From: Halopiger goleimassiliensis
GTDB lineage: Archaea; Halobacteriota; Halobacteria; Halobacteriales; Natrialbaceae
DNA length: 64,000 bases
Direction: 5' to 3'
Assembly: GCF_000455345.1 (NCBI RefSeq)
Contig: NZ_HG315690.1
Coordinates: 2,704,339 to 2,768,338, forward strand
Position numbers and translations under genes: made by a program. Shown piece by piece: positions 54,937 to 63,095 of this stretch (position 1 is the first letter of the stretch; each line of letters starts with the position of its first letter). The notes under the pieces were generated by a model. The model was not told the DNA's origin and made no database searches. It was given only the letters and a program-made list of their open reading frames with translations.

Positions 54937-54963
54937 GTCGACCTGCTCGATTACGAGGTCGAC
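54937..54963. repeat. Inverted repeat across the tnpB stop codon
   Basis: GTCGACCT (54937-54944) and AGGTCGAC (54956-54963) are perfect 8-bp arms around an 11-nt loop. The repeat spans the tnpB stop codon on the minus strand. In IS200/IS605-type elements the end of tnpB and the right end form the omega RNA scaffold, so this is a candidate part. Confidence 0.5.
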
Positions 54964-56195
54964 TTGTCCGTAGACTCGTCCGCTGGCTCCCCTCCGTACG
55001 GGGAGAATCCAGTGTTCGGAGTCACCGTCCCGGACTTCAGGGCGTATTGACCGACGCCCCTCCGACGAGACGACTGTTGGCCTCGTCGGAGATAGGCCGC
55101 AGCGACGTTTTTCGACGCGATATAGTCGGCGTGACCAGTGCACCCACAAGACTGGCAATCGAACTTGTCGCGCGATACTCGATTGGCAGAGTCGGTAGAT
55201 CCACACTCCGGACACCGCCGACTCGTGTTCGCGGGCGACGTCGTGTCGACGAACAACCCTTCAGCCTTCGCCTTGTACACCACGTACGAGCGAAGGGTAT
55301 CGAACGCCCACTCGGAGTGCCAGTCCGCGTTCGGTAGCCGTTCGCGGATTCCGTTCAACTCTTCGAACACGATCCCGTCACAATCGTACTCGAGAGCTTC
55401 CTCGACGATACCGTTCGCTACCTCGTGGAGGACGTGCTTGACAAATTCTTCCTCCCGGCCGCTTACGTCCTCGAGCGTCCGGTACGCGCTTCGACTTCCC
55501 GACGACTGAATGTTGCTACGGATCCGCTCGAACTCACGCCGAACGTGGTTGAGTTCTCCAGCCGAAAAGAACCGTGCGGTACTGGTAACCGCAATCTCGG
55601 AGACGCCGAGGTCAACGCCGAGAACCGTTCCGTTCTCGGAGTCAGGATCGACATCGACCGGTTTTCGAACGCCGAGGTGAAGATACCAATCACCGTCCCG
55701 GTAGTGAAGCGTCGACTCAGTCGGCTCCCAGTCGTCGTTCCCGAGGTATTCGTACTGGTAGCCGTCATCGTCGTCCGGTAGCACTAGATCCGCACGGACT
55801 CGAGGGTGATCACCGCAGGTCGTGAGCGACACTTCCTCGCGCTCCGGGAACACGGTCATCGTTCGCGCGTCGAACGTCATAGAACGAGACGTAAACTCGG
55901 GACGAGTCGCGCGGTAGCCGGTTCGACGACGCTCGAGTCCCGACCGAATCGCCCGCGCGACGTGATGCGTTGCTAAAACGGAGTGTTGGCTTCCGAGGGC
56001 CGTCTCGTCCCGAATGCGATCGTACGTGAGTTGCTGTACGTCGATTGCGGTATCGGCCACACCCCAAGCCATCTCGGATGCGATGTTACAGCCCTCGAGC
56101 CAGTGATCTATCGTCCGCTCGAGTAGATTCGAGTCGGACTCGGCGACAGCTAGGCGTGTGATCACAGTTCGGCGATGGTACTCGTCTGTCGCCAC
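54951..56195 (-). CDS. tnpB: Stand-alone TnpB (IS200/IS605-type RNA-guided nuclease/transposase accessory)
   Basis: 414 residues from GTG; a GTG at codon 11 is an alternative start. The RuvC-like catalytic residues appear intact: D195 in GVDLGVSEIAV, E279 in IVFEELNGIRE and D357 in GHADYIASKNVA. The zinc finger has C328, C331, C347 and C350. The gene has no tnpA beside it, so it is a non-autonomous or domesticated-like IS1341-type unit. TnpB proteins cut DNA guided by an omega RNA from the element end. Confidence 0.92.
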   Translation of the reverse strand: MATDEYHRRTVITRLAVAESDSNLLERTIDHWLEGCNIASEMAWGVADTAIDVQQLTYDRIRDETALGSQHSVLATHHVARAIRSGLERRRTGYRATRPEFTSRSMTFDARTMTVFPEREEVSLTTCGDHPRVRADLVLPDDDDGYQYEYLGNDDWEPTESTLHYRDGDWYLHLGVRKPVDVDPDSENGTVLGVDLGVSEIAVTSTARFFSAGELNHVRREFERIRSNIQSSGSRSAYRTLEDVSGREEEFVKHVLHEVANGIVEEALEYDCDGIVFEELNGIRERLPNADWHSEWAFDTLRSYVVYKAKAEGLFVDTTSPANTSRRCPECGSTDSANRVSRDKFDCQSCGCTGHADYIASKNVAAAYLRRGQQSSRRRGVGQYALKSGTVTPNTGFSPYGGEPADESTDKSTS

Positions 56196-56229
56196 AGTAA
56201 AATTACTTTACCGAAGTGTATGAATCTAT

Positions 56230-56244
56230 TTCCCTTCCAGGGAA
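56230..56244. repeat. Small hairpin upstream of tnpB
   Basis: ttccct (56230-56235) and agggaa (56239-56244) form a 6-bp stem with a 3-nt loop. It lies between tnpB and tRNA-Ser and may be part of the left end of the element. Confidence 0.35.
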
Positions 56245-56269
56245 TAGGTTGGGAGAACGGAGTTTATAG

Positions 56270-56289
56270 CGAACAGGGGGGCCTGTTCG
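56270..56289. repeat. 8-bp hairpin between tnpB and tRNA-Ser
   Basis: cgaacagg (56270-56277) and cctgttcg (56282-56289) are perfect complements around a four-base loop. It lies 30 nt after the tRNA end on the minus strand. It could be a transposon end or a terminator-like hairpin. Confidence 0.4.
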
Positions 56290-56318
56290 AAATTTTTACT
56301 ACGATAGTTAAAAACGAG

Positions 56319-56400
56319 CGCCAGGACTGGGATTTGAACCCAGAATCCCGAAAGGGAACACGCTTTCCAGGCGTGCGCCTTACCGTTCGGCCATCCTGGC
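56319..56400 (-). tRNA. tRNA-Ser (anticodon GGA)
   Basis: 82 nt on the minus strand, reading GCCAGGATGG at the 5-prime end. The 7-bp acceptor stem GCCAGGA/TCCTGGC, the anticodon stem-loop CACGC-CTGGAAA-GCGTG (anticodon GGA), a long variable arm and the T-arm CTGGG-TTCAAAT-CCCAG all fold. The discriminator is G and CCA is not encoded. The long variable arm confirms Ser. A minus-strand TATA-like AGTTAAAC (complement of 56426-56433) lies about 26 nt upstream, and a run of five T follows downstream. Confidence 0.95.
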
Positions 56401-56427
56401 TCACGTGTTGCTAACCGGGTCCGTCGT

Positions 56428-56703
56428 TTAACTCTTACTTTTACCGTCGCCGCGGTGTGCCTCGGTTTCGTTCGCCCCGGGATCGGCGTCGTCCGTCGCC
56501 CGGCGGGCGGCCCAGTCGGCGATCCGGTGCTCGAGCGCGTAGGCACACCCGGTCGTCACACAGCCGACGAGCGCGGCGACGGCCGCCGCCTGTCCGATCG
56601 AGAGGAGCGGCTCGACGAGCAACGCGTACCCCTGGACGAGCGCCAGGACGGCCACCACGCCGACCGCACCCCACAGCAGGGCGGATTTGGCACGGACGTT
56701 CAT
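56428..56703 (-). CDS. Small two-helix membrane protein
   Basis: 91 residues. Two hydrophobic helices (LLWGAVGVVAVLALVQGYAL and SIGQAAAVAALVGCVTTGCA) are followed by a polar, charged tail. The C-terminus reaches into the likely tRNA-Ser promoter region. I do not recognise a named family beyond a haloarchaeal DUF type. It lies 33 nt after ridA in the same direction. Confidence 0.65.
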   Translation of the reverse strand: MNVRAKSALLWGAVGVVAVLALVQGYALLVEPLLSIGQAAAVAALVGCVTTGCAYALEHRIADWAARRATDDADPGANETEAHRGDGKSKS

Positions 56704-56736
56704 CGCGGGATGGAACGGTCGAGACGGTCGATCACG

Positions 56737-57117
56737 TCACTCGAGCGCGGCCACGGCCTCGATTTCGACGCCGACGCCCTTGGGGAGGGCGGCGACCTCG
56801 ACGGCGCTGCGGGCGGGCGGTTCGTCGTCGAAGTAGTCGGCGTAGGTCTCGTTCATCGCGTCGAAGTCGTCGATGTCGTCGAGGAAGACGGTGACCTTGA
56901 GGACGTCTTCGGGGGCCGCGCCCTCTTCCTCGAGGATGGCGACGAGGTTGTCGAGCGCCCGTTCGGTCTGGACCGCGATCGGTTCGTCGTCCAGCAGGTC
57001 GCCGTCCGGTGTCAGCGGAATCTGTCCGGCGGTAAACAGCAGGTCGCCGTTCGTCGTCGCCTGGCTGTAGGCACCGACCGCTGCGGGTGCCTCGTCGGTG
57101 TCGATGATCCGTTTCAT
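56737..57117 (-). CDS. ridA: RidA/YjgF family enamine/imine deaminase
   Basis: 126 residues from MKRIIDTDEAPAAVGAYSQA; an upstream extension is not needed. RidA motifs GAYSQATTNGDLLFTAGQIP, LKVTVFLDDIDDF and the final ARSAVEVAALPKGVGVEIEA (the R contacts the carboxylate) are intact. RidA hydrolyses reactive enamines such as 2-aminoacrylate, made by threonine/serine dehydratases. Such a dehydratase is 380 nt away at 57500. Confidence 0.93.
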   Translation of the reverse strand: MKRIIDTDEAPAAVGAYSQATTNGDLLFTAGQIPLTPDGDLLDDEPIAVQTERALDNLVAILEEEGAAPEDVLKVTVFLDDIDDFDAMNETYADYFDDEPPARSAVEVAALPKGVGVEIEAVAALE

Positions 57118-57235
57118 ACCTCCGTGATCGACTCGCCGGCGCTTAAAAGGAGGCGAAACGGGATCGGTGTCCCGTCGGGGACCCCACGTGTAACGTCGCC
57201 AACTATTTATCGCGGCCGTTCGTACGTCGGGTCGC

Positions 57236-57499
57236 ATGACAGTCCTTTCGACCGAAGACGAGGGGAAGTTCCTGATGGACGTTCGCGGCGAGCAGATCGG
57301 TATCGTGACGGAAGTCGATCCGATCGAGCAGGTGGCCTACGTCGATCCGGAACCGAGTCTCACCGAAGCGTGGATCCAGGGCCTCGGCCGCGGCGACGCC
57401 AACGAAGACGACCTCGAGATTCCGGCTGAAAACGTCGCGACGGTCACCGACTCGGAGGTGCGCGTCGACGCGGACCTGAGCAGCGACGCCGAAGAGTAG
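57236..57499 (+). CDS. PRC-barrel domain protein
   Basis: 87 residues. It is a single PRC-barrel: FLMDVRGEQIGIVTEVDPIE near the N-terminus, acidic C-terminal tail. A leaderless promoter fits: ctatttat at 57203-57210 lies about 26-33 nt upstream of the ATG. PRC-barrel proteins occur in RNA-processing and photosynthesis contexts; role unknown. Its TAG stop abuts the TGA of the convergent ilvA (57499/57500). Confidence 0.8.
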   Translation: MTVLSTEDEGKFLMDVRGEQIGIVTEVDPIEQVAYVDPEPSLTEAWIQGLGRGDANEDDLEIPAENVATVTDSEVRVDADLSSDAEE

Positions 57500-58711
57500 T
57501 CACACGAGTACGTCGACCTCGTAACCCGCCTCCCGCAGCGCCTCGAGGAACGCGTCGACGTGGTCGGGGCCGCGCATCTCGAGTTCGATCTCGACCTCGG
57601 TGTCGTTCATCTCGACGTCGCGGGACGTACGGTCGTGGTGGATCGCGTAGATGTTCGCCCGGTGTTCGGTGAAGATCTCGAGCAGTTTCTCGAGCGCCCC
57701 GGGTTCGTCGGTGAGGACGGTGCGGATCTTCAGATAGCGGCCGGTTTCGACGAGGCCCCGGACGACGACGTTCGTGAGGGTGTTGAGGTCGATGTTCCCG
57801 CCGGAGAGCAGCGGGACGATCGTCTCGTCCTCGTCGTAGTCGAACGTCTCGAAGAGCAAGGCGGCAAGCGGGACAGCGCCGGCACCCTCGACGACCGTCT
57901 TCGAGCGCTCGAGCAGATAGGTGATCGTCACGGCGATCTCGGGATCGGAGACGGTGACGACCTCGTCGACGTACTCCTCGATGTGATCGAAGGTGTGCTC
58001 ACCGACGCTGCGGGTCGCGATGCCGTCAGCGATCGTATCGACGCCGTCGAGCGTGATGCGCTGGCCTTTCTCGAGCGATTTGGCCGCGCTCGAGGCACCG
58101 TCGGCCTGGACGCCGATCACGCGGACGTCGGGCCGTTGCTCCTTGATCGCGGTCGCGACGCCGCTGATGAGACCGCCGCCCCCGATGGGGACGACGACGG
58201 TTTCGACCTCGGGACAGTCCTCGAGGATCTCGAGGCCGAGCGTCCCCTGGCCGGCCATCACCATCTCGTCGTCGAAGGCGTGGACGTACGTCCGGCCCTC
58301 CTCGCGTTCGATCTCGTGGGCGCGTTCGGCCGCCTCGTTGTAGTCGGTACCCGAGAGGACGACCTCGGCCCCGTAGCTCCGGGTCGCTTTCACCTTCGCG
58401 ATGGGGGCGTACTCGGGCATGACGATCTTCGCGTCGACGCCCGCGCGGGTGGCCGCCAGCGCAACGCCCTGTGCGTGGTTGCCCGCGCTGGCGGTGACGA
58501 CGCCGGCCGCCTTTTGCTCCTCCGAGAGGGTCGCGATCCGGTTGGTCGCACCGCGGATCTTGAACGATCCCGTCCGCTGGAACGTCTCGAGTTTCAGGTG
58601 GACGTCGGCACCCGTCATCGAAGAGTACGTGTGCGAGTACTCGAGCGGCGTACGTCTGGAGGTGTCCCGTACTCGCTCGCGTGCGTCGAGAATATCCGAG
58701 CGTTCGAGCAT
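57500..58711 (-). CDS. ilvA: Threonine ammonia-lyase (dehydratase) with ACT domain
   Basis: 403 residues from MLERSDILDARERVRDTSRR. PLP-lysine GSFKIRGATNRI, the phosphate-cup SAGNHAQGVAL and GGGGLISGVATAIKE are present, and a C-terminal ACT domain (about 325-403) for feedback control follows. It converts threonine to 2-oxobutyrate and ammonia through an enamine, the RidA substrate. Length and ACT domain resemble the biodegradative/biosynthetic TdcB-ACT form. Confidence 0.93.
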   Translation of the reverse strand: MLERSDILDARERVRDTSRRTPLEYSHTYSSMTGADVHLKLETFQRTGSFKIRGATNRIATLSEEQKAAGVVTASAGNHAQGVALAATRAGVDAKIVMPEYAPIAKVKATRSYGAEVVLSGTDYNEAAERAHEIEREEGRTYVHAFDDEMVMAGQGTLGLEILEDCPEVETVVVPIGGGGLISGVATAIKEQRPDVRVIGVQADGASSAAKSLEKGQRITLDGVDTIADGIATRSVGEHTFDHIEEYVDEVVTVSDPEIAVTITYLLERSKTVVEGAGAVPLAALLFETFDYDEDETIVPLLSGGNIDLNTLTNVVVRGLVETGRYLKIRTVLTDEPGALEKLLEIFTEHRANIYAIHHDRTSRDVEMNDTEVEIELEMRGPDHVDAFLEALREAGYEVDVLV

Positions 58712-59046
58712 AGTTCGGGGTTTCGTCTCGGTGCGTATAGTAGCCACTGCCACGGAAGAGCCGTGTGTACCGTTCCCAGGAACCGGAGCGGTAGTCTACT
58801 GGACGCCAGTTCCGGAGGGAGCGCCGTTCGGGTCGCGGTCCTACCGGTACATAGTCCGTCGGTGACAGGGGCGCGCTGTCCCGGCGGTCGCCCGGACAGC
58901 ACGACAGGGAATACAGGATGCACGGCGTGTGACGTGCAACTGAAGACGGGGACGCGGGGCACATAAAACCCACCCCTCCGCGGTGAAAGTGAAATAGCAG
59001 GACAGAGAGGCGATAGACGGTCCGTCAGACGGTCGGCGGACGATCG
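58712..59046. other. Intergenic region between ilvA and the GGCT-like gene
   Basis: 335 nt without a credible gene. Apart from the likely ilvA promoter near 58725-58745, I see only short imperfect palindromes (such as ccgttcccaggaaccgg). Confidence 0.45.
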
Positions 59047-59523
59047 TCATTCGTGAGGGCGTACCACGACGTCCGTCGACGCGAGGTACTGCCGGACCCC
59101 GGCCGGAAACGGTTCACAGGCGGGCCAGTCGATTCGCTCGGCGACGCCGAGTTCGGCCGGATCACCGACGTAGACGTGTGCGTGCGCCTCGTCGCGACGT
59201 CCCGGCTCTGGGTCGTCGTGACCCGCTCCCGACGCTGCGATCGGGACCCTCGTCCGGACGTAGCGGCCGTCTTCGACGCCCTCGTACGCGTCGAGCCGTT
59301 CGAGCGCGAGGCGCTCGACGGCCAGCACTCTGCCCTCGACGCTCCCGCCGGGTGCGAGCGTCGGATAGCGGCCGTCGACGCGGTGGAGGCCCTCGAGCGT
59401 CGCCGCCCCGTCGAACGCGAACCCGTCGGCCGCGAGGAGTTGCTCGACCTGTGCCCGGTCGGTCAGCGTGCCGTAGACGAAGACGAACTCGAGCGCGCGA
59501 TCCGATCGTGACCGGTCGACCAC
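59047..59523 (-). CDS. Gamma-glutamylcyclotransferase-like (GGCT/AIG2) protein
   Basis: 158 residues from a GTG (VDRSRSDRALEFVFVYGTLT); a longer frame reaches the divergent promoter of the next gene and is less likely. The YGTL motif and RLDAYEGVEDGRYVRTRVPI match the GGCT fold. Members cut gamma-glutamyl bonds or act on other gamma-glutamylamines. In haloarchaea the natural substrate is unknown (gamma-glutamylcysteine is a possible thiol). The start is moderately certain. Confidence 0.72.
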   Translation of the reverse strand: MVDRSRSDRALEFVFVYGTLTDRAQVEQLLAADGFAFDGAATLEGLHRVDGRYPTLAPGGSVEGRVLAVERLALERLDAYEGVEDGRYVRTRVPIAASGAGHDDPEPGRRDEAHAHVYVGDPAELGVAERIDWPACEPFPAGVRQYLASTDVVVRPHE

Positions 59524-59695
59524 GTTCGAGCGTGCACCGCGTTCGTACTTCCCAGTTGTGCTCGACGGGCTCTCGAGTCGCCTCCGGTCTCGGCGTACTC
59601 CGGAGTCGTTCGGAGCATCGCTATCTACCGCCTGACGGATTTGTTTCACTCCCAACAGTACAAAGCACTTATATGTATGTTCGGGAGAGGAGTCC

Positions 59696-60355
59696 ATGAA
59701 CCGCGAGTACGCCCTCGCGATTGCCGCCCTGTTGGTCGTCGTCGCCGCCGGCTCGACCCTGGTCCTCGGGGGTGCGATCGATACCCCCGCCGAACCCGAG
59801 ACGGAGGCGTCCGTCGACGGCTACGCGTCGCTCGTGGAGGTGACCATCGCCGCCGAGGAGGCCTCGGGAGAGACCGTAACGCTCGCGGTCGATAGCTACC
59901 TCGAGGGCCGCGACGGCCCCGTCGAGAACGTCACCGTCGTCCATCGGGCGACCGATACCGACTCCAATCTCGTCGAAGAGACGACCGAACATGCGGTCGG
60001 GACGGTTGCGGCCGGTACCGAAACGGTCGCGGAGGGAACCGCCGACCACGCCTCGGCCGAACCGGACCTCGAGTCCACCGATACGGACGCCGGAGGAACG
60101 ACGGGGAGTTCCAGCACCCGAGCCGCCGGCCCGGACCTTCCGGAAGACGTCCGGACCTACGTCGCGTGGGGTGGGCTGGCGATCTGTTCGCTGTTCGCGA
60201 TCTTCGCCGTGAGTCAGCTCTACGGGAGCGTGACAGAAGCGATCCACATCTGGGTCGAGCCAAGACACCAGCCGCTGATCGAGGCGGCGTTCAACCTCGT
60301 CGTCCTGCTGGGGTCGCTGATCGGAATCTCCCTCGGCGTCCGAGAGCTGAGTTGA
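59696..60355 (+). CDS. Haloarchaeal membrane protein of unknown function
   Basis: 219 residues. A signal-anchor-like N-terminus (YALAIAALLVVVAAGSTLVLG) precedes an acidic extracellular region (30-155) and at least two C-terminal membrane helices (AWGGLAICSLFAIFAVSQLY and AFNLVVLLGSLIGISLGV). A TATA-like cttatatg at 59668-59675 lies 21-28 nt upstream and ggagagg provides a ribosome-binding-like sequence. I do not recognise the family. Confidence 0.65.
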   Translation: MNREYALAIAALLVVVAAGSTLVLGGAIDTPAEPETEASVDGYASLVEVTIAAEEASGETVTLAVDSYLEGRDGPVENVTVVHRATDTDSNLVEETTEHAVGTVAAGTETVAEGTADHASAEPDLESTDTDAGGTTGSSSTRAAGPDLPEDVRTYVAWGGLAICSLFAIFAVSQLYGSVTEAIHIWVEPRHQPLIEAAFNLVVLLGSLIGISLGVRELS

Positions 60356-60386
60356 CGCGGCGAGAAAACGAGTTGGTCGCCGACCG

Positions 60387-61535
60387 TTAGCGATCCTCGA
60401 GGGCCACGAACTCCTGATCTTCGGGACCCGTGTACCGACCGCGCGGGCGGATGAGCCGGTTGTCCTCCTGGTACTCGAGGGTGTGAGCGATCCAGCCGCC
60501 GGCGCGGCTCATCGCGAAGATGGGCGTGTACATGTCGATCGGGATGCCCAGCTGGTAGTAGACGGAGCCGGAGTAGAAGTCGACGTTCGGGGCGATGCCC
60601 TTCTCGACGAGGCCCTTCTCCTCGGTGAGGTACTCCTCGATGGTCGTGGTGATCTCGTACCACTTGTCGTCGCCGTTTTCGGCGAGTTCCTCGCTGCGGC
60701 GCTGGAGGATCTTCGCACGGGGGTCCTTGACGTTGTAGACGCGGTGACCGAAACCGGGAATGCGACGGCCCTCCTCGGTGGCCCCTTCGACCCACTCGAG
60801 CGGGTCCTTGCCGCTCTCGTCGATCTCGAACAGGACCTCCATCACGTCCTGGTTCGCACCGCCGTGCAGCGGGCCGGAGAGCGCGGCGATGCCGCCGGTG
60901 ACGGCGCTGTAGATGTCGGCCATCGTCGAGCCGATCACCATCGAGGTGAACGTCGAGGCGTTCAGACCGTGGTCGGCGTGCAGGATCAGCGCCTGATCGA
61001 ACGTCTCGGCGTGGACGTCGTCGGGCTCCTCGCCGGTCAGCATGTAGAGGAAGTTCGCGGCCAGCCCCAGGTCCGGATCGGGATCGATCGGCTCCTCGTC
61101 GAGGCGGTAGCGCTCGAACGCCGCGAGCGCGGTCGGGATCTTGGCGGTGATGCGCCGACCCTTGCGCAGCGACGCCTCGAGGTCGTCGGGCTCGGCGTCG
61201 TCCTCGGGTTCGGTCGCGGAGAACATCGAGACGGCCGTCCGGAGCGCGGCCATCGGCGCTTCGTCGGCCGCGGCGAGCCGTTCCATCGTCGCGAGCACGT
61301 CCTCGCTGACCTCGCGTTCATCGGTGAGAGCCGCGGAGAACTCCTCGAGTTCCGCGGTCGTCGGCAGATGACCGTGCCAGAGGAGATACAGGACCTCCTC
61401 GTAGGTCGCCTCCTCGGCCAGATCCTCGATGGAGTAGCCGCGGTAGACCAGTCGGCCGGCGTCGCCGTCGATCGAGCTGAGCTCGGACTCTGCAACTAAA
61501 ACACCCTCCAGCCCTTTCTTGAGGTCGTCTGCCAT
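60387..61535 (-). CDS. gltA: Citrate synthase
   Basis: 382 residues from MADDLKKGLEGVLVAESELS. The catalytic His of GPLHGGANQDVMEVLF, the His of GFGHRVYNVKDPRA, and the Asp of NVDFYSGSVYYQLGIP are present. It makes citrate from oxaloacetate and acetyl-CoA. The length matches the archaeal/Gram-positive type. A minus-strand AT-rich box near 61561-61570 lies about 26-35 nt upstream. The 68-residue N-terminal extension of the longest frame is not credible. Confidence 0.96.
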   Translation of the reverse strand: MADDLKKGLEGVLVAESELSSIDGDAGRLVYRGYSIEDLAEEATYEEVLYLLWHGHLPTTAELEEFSAALTDEREVSEDVLATMERLAAADEAPMAALRTAVSMFSATEPEDDAEPDDLEASLRKGRRITAKIPTALAAFERYRLDEEPIDPDPDLGLAANFLYMLTGEEPDDVHAETFDQALILHADHGLNASTFTSMVIGSTMADIYSAVTGGIAALSGPLHGGANQDVMEVLFEIDESGKDPLEWVEGATEEGRRIPGFGHRVYNVKDPRAKILQRRSEELAENGDDKWYEITTTIEEYLTEEKGLVEKGIAPNVDFYSGSVYYQLGIPIDMYTPIFAMSRAGGWIAHTLEYQEDNRLIRPRGRYTGPEDQEFVALEDR

Positions 61536-61807
61536 ACTGTTGGATTTCCGTCGCCGATGGAAAAGTATTGTCGTTTGGTCGCTGTTAGAACCGCCAGCGT
61601 GAGAGATCCGGATCGATTTTCGATTCCGTTTTAGGACAGTTCGTTTGACGGGTCGAACCGGACCGTCCGTTCCACATAATCGATCATACGAAACAGTCTC
61701 GGTGTCTCCGATGATCGATCGTTCGAAAGGGTGGTACACAGGAGTGTACCGGCGACCAGTACCCTCGGCGGGGAGCCGTCACGACCGCGGCCGCGACTGA
61801 CGTCCCG

Positions 61808-62461
61808 TCAGCGTTCGACGATCGATTCCATGAGCTTCGTCTGTGCGGCCGCGAGGTGTTCGGTGAACGTCGAACGGGCGACGCCGAGTTCCTCGGCGAC
61901 GTCGGTCGCGTTCGCCCCTTTGGGGTACTCGAAGTATCCCATCTCGTAGGCCGTCTCCAGAATCTCCTGCTGCCGGTCGGTGAGCACGTCCCGGTCGACG
62001 ATGACCGGGTCACCAGAGGCTTCCTCGTGATCCTGCGTGAGGTCCTCGACGAGGACGCCGTCGAACCGATCGCGCAGTTGATCGACGATCTCGGCGATGT
62101 CCTCGAGTTCGAGGGTCCGGAACGACAGCAACAACGCGCCGTCCTGAGCGCGGACGGACGTCACCGGCGTTCCGGTCTCCTCGACGACCTCACACGCACA
62201 GTTCGAACTGGTCTCGCGTTCGAACCGGTAGACTGCTTCCCGTTCGTTTGACTGTACCGGGACCATCTCGTGGTCGTCAGAGACCACGCTGTCGTCGACG
62301 GTCGCGTCGGCCTCGACGCCGAACTCCTCGACGACCGTGCCGTTTTCCCCCGCCCGGGTACGACTCACCGAGTCGATCGGGTCGTCGGTGGTGGCCGAGA
62401 TCTCCGCGACCGGACACGTCGCCGGCTCGTCGACCACGACTGTTGCACGAAAGCCTGACAT
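61808..62461 (-). CDS. HTH_10 (bacterio-opsin activator-like) transcription regulator
   Basis: 217 residues from MSGFRATVVVDEPATCPVAE. The C-terminal HTH_10 domain is clear: LTDRQQEILETAYEMGYFEY, then GANATDVAEELGVARSTFTE. The N-terminal part is the haloarchaeal sensor-like domain with the TCPVAEI motif. Haloarchaea hold many such regulators; the target is unknown. It is upstream of citrate synthase in the same direction, 272 nt away. Confidence 0.9.
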   Translation of the reverse strand: MSGFRATVVVDEPATCPVAEISATTDDPIDSVSRTRAGENGTVVEEFGVEADATVDDSVVSDDHEMVPVQSNEREAVYRFERETSSNCACEVVEETGTPVTSVRAQDGALLLSFRTLELEDIAEIVDQLRDRFDGVLVEDLTQDHEEASGDPVIVDRDVLTDRQQEILETAYEMGYFEYPKGANATDVAEELGVARSTFTEHLAAAQTKLMESIVER

Positions 62462-63095
62462 ACTCGAGTCTATCCGTGCCGGTACCATAACCGCCACAGG
62501 AATTCCCGCCCGGTGAAAATACCCACCGAACGCGGGGCGAACGTGTTCGACCCGCTATTCGTCCCCTCCCCAGTCGCGACTCGTCCGTACCCCGGTCGAC
62601 CGCTGCAACGCGTCTCGGCCTCGCGTCGCTCGCCGAGGAGTTCCTGAATCTCCGTACAGCCGGCCTATCGAGGGCGTCCGAGCGGTGTTCGTCGTCGCGG
62701 TCGTCGCCGTCCTTCCGTCGGTCGCTTCGACCCTCGTCGTCGCTCCTGCCGTGGCACGGTCGAACTGGTGTACCCGCGCGGTTCAGCGGTTGGGGCTCCC
62801 GATTCGTGCCGTCGTACTCGCTGCGATCTTGCTCGTGCGTGATGCCGACCGACCCTCTGGGATCACGCTACGCCCGTGCTTCGGATCGAGCGTTCCGTCA
62901 CCGAACGCAGTACGCCCTGGCTCTGCCAGGGGAGTTTTAATAAACCACATTCAGAAATAAGAATATTTATTAATACTGTGTTCGCCTCTATTAACTGTGG
63001 GAGACCTACCAGCACAGGTGGTACCTGATCAGCACGAGACGACGGAATGATCGTAACAACTAACAAGTGAGATTTAATTAACTAAATTGAGATTG
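62462..63095. other. Intergenic region with AT-rich 3-prime part
   Basis: 634 nt. The first ~470 nt are GC-rich; a 91-codon GTG frame (62685-62960) there is not convincing. The last ~160 nt (62935-63095) are distinctly AT-rich for this genome, with runs like tatttattaatac and tttaattaactaaa. A 5-bp-arm inverted repeat (CAGGT-GGT-ACCTG, 63015-63027) lies 69-81 nt before the next start. These suit a regulated promoter. Confidence 0.5.

Noticed and set aside
61630-61645. gttttaggacag, a half-site of the iron operator
   Set aside because: Only one half of the palindrome is present and the spacing to a second half is wrong.
62685-62960. A 91-codon GTG frame in the gap before the last gene
   Set aside because: No family likeness, poor start and no promoter; composition looks like non-coding GC-rich DNA.
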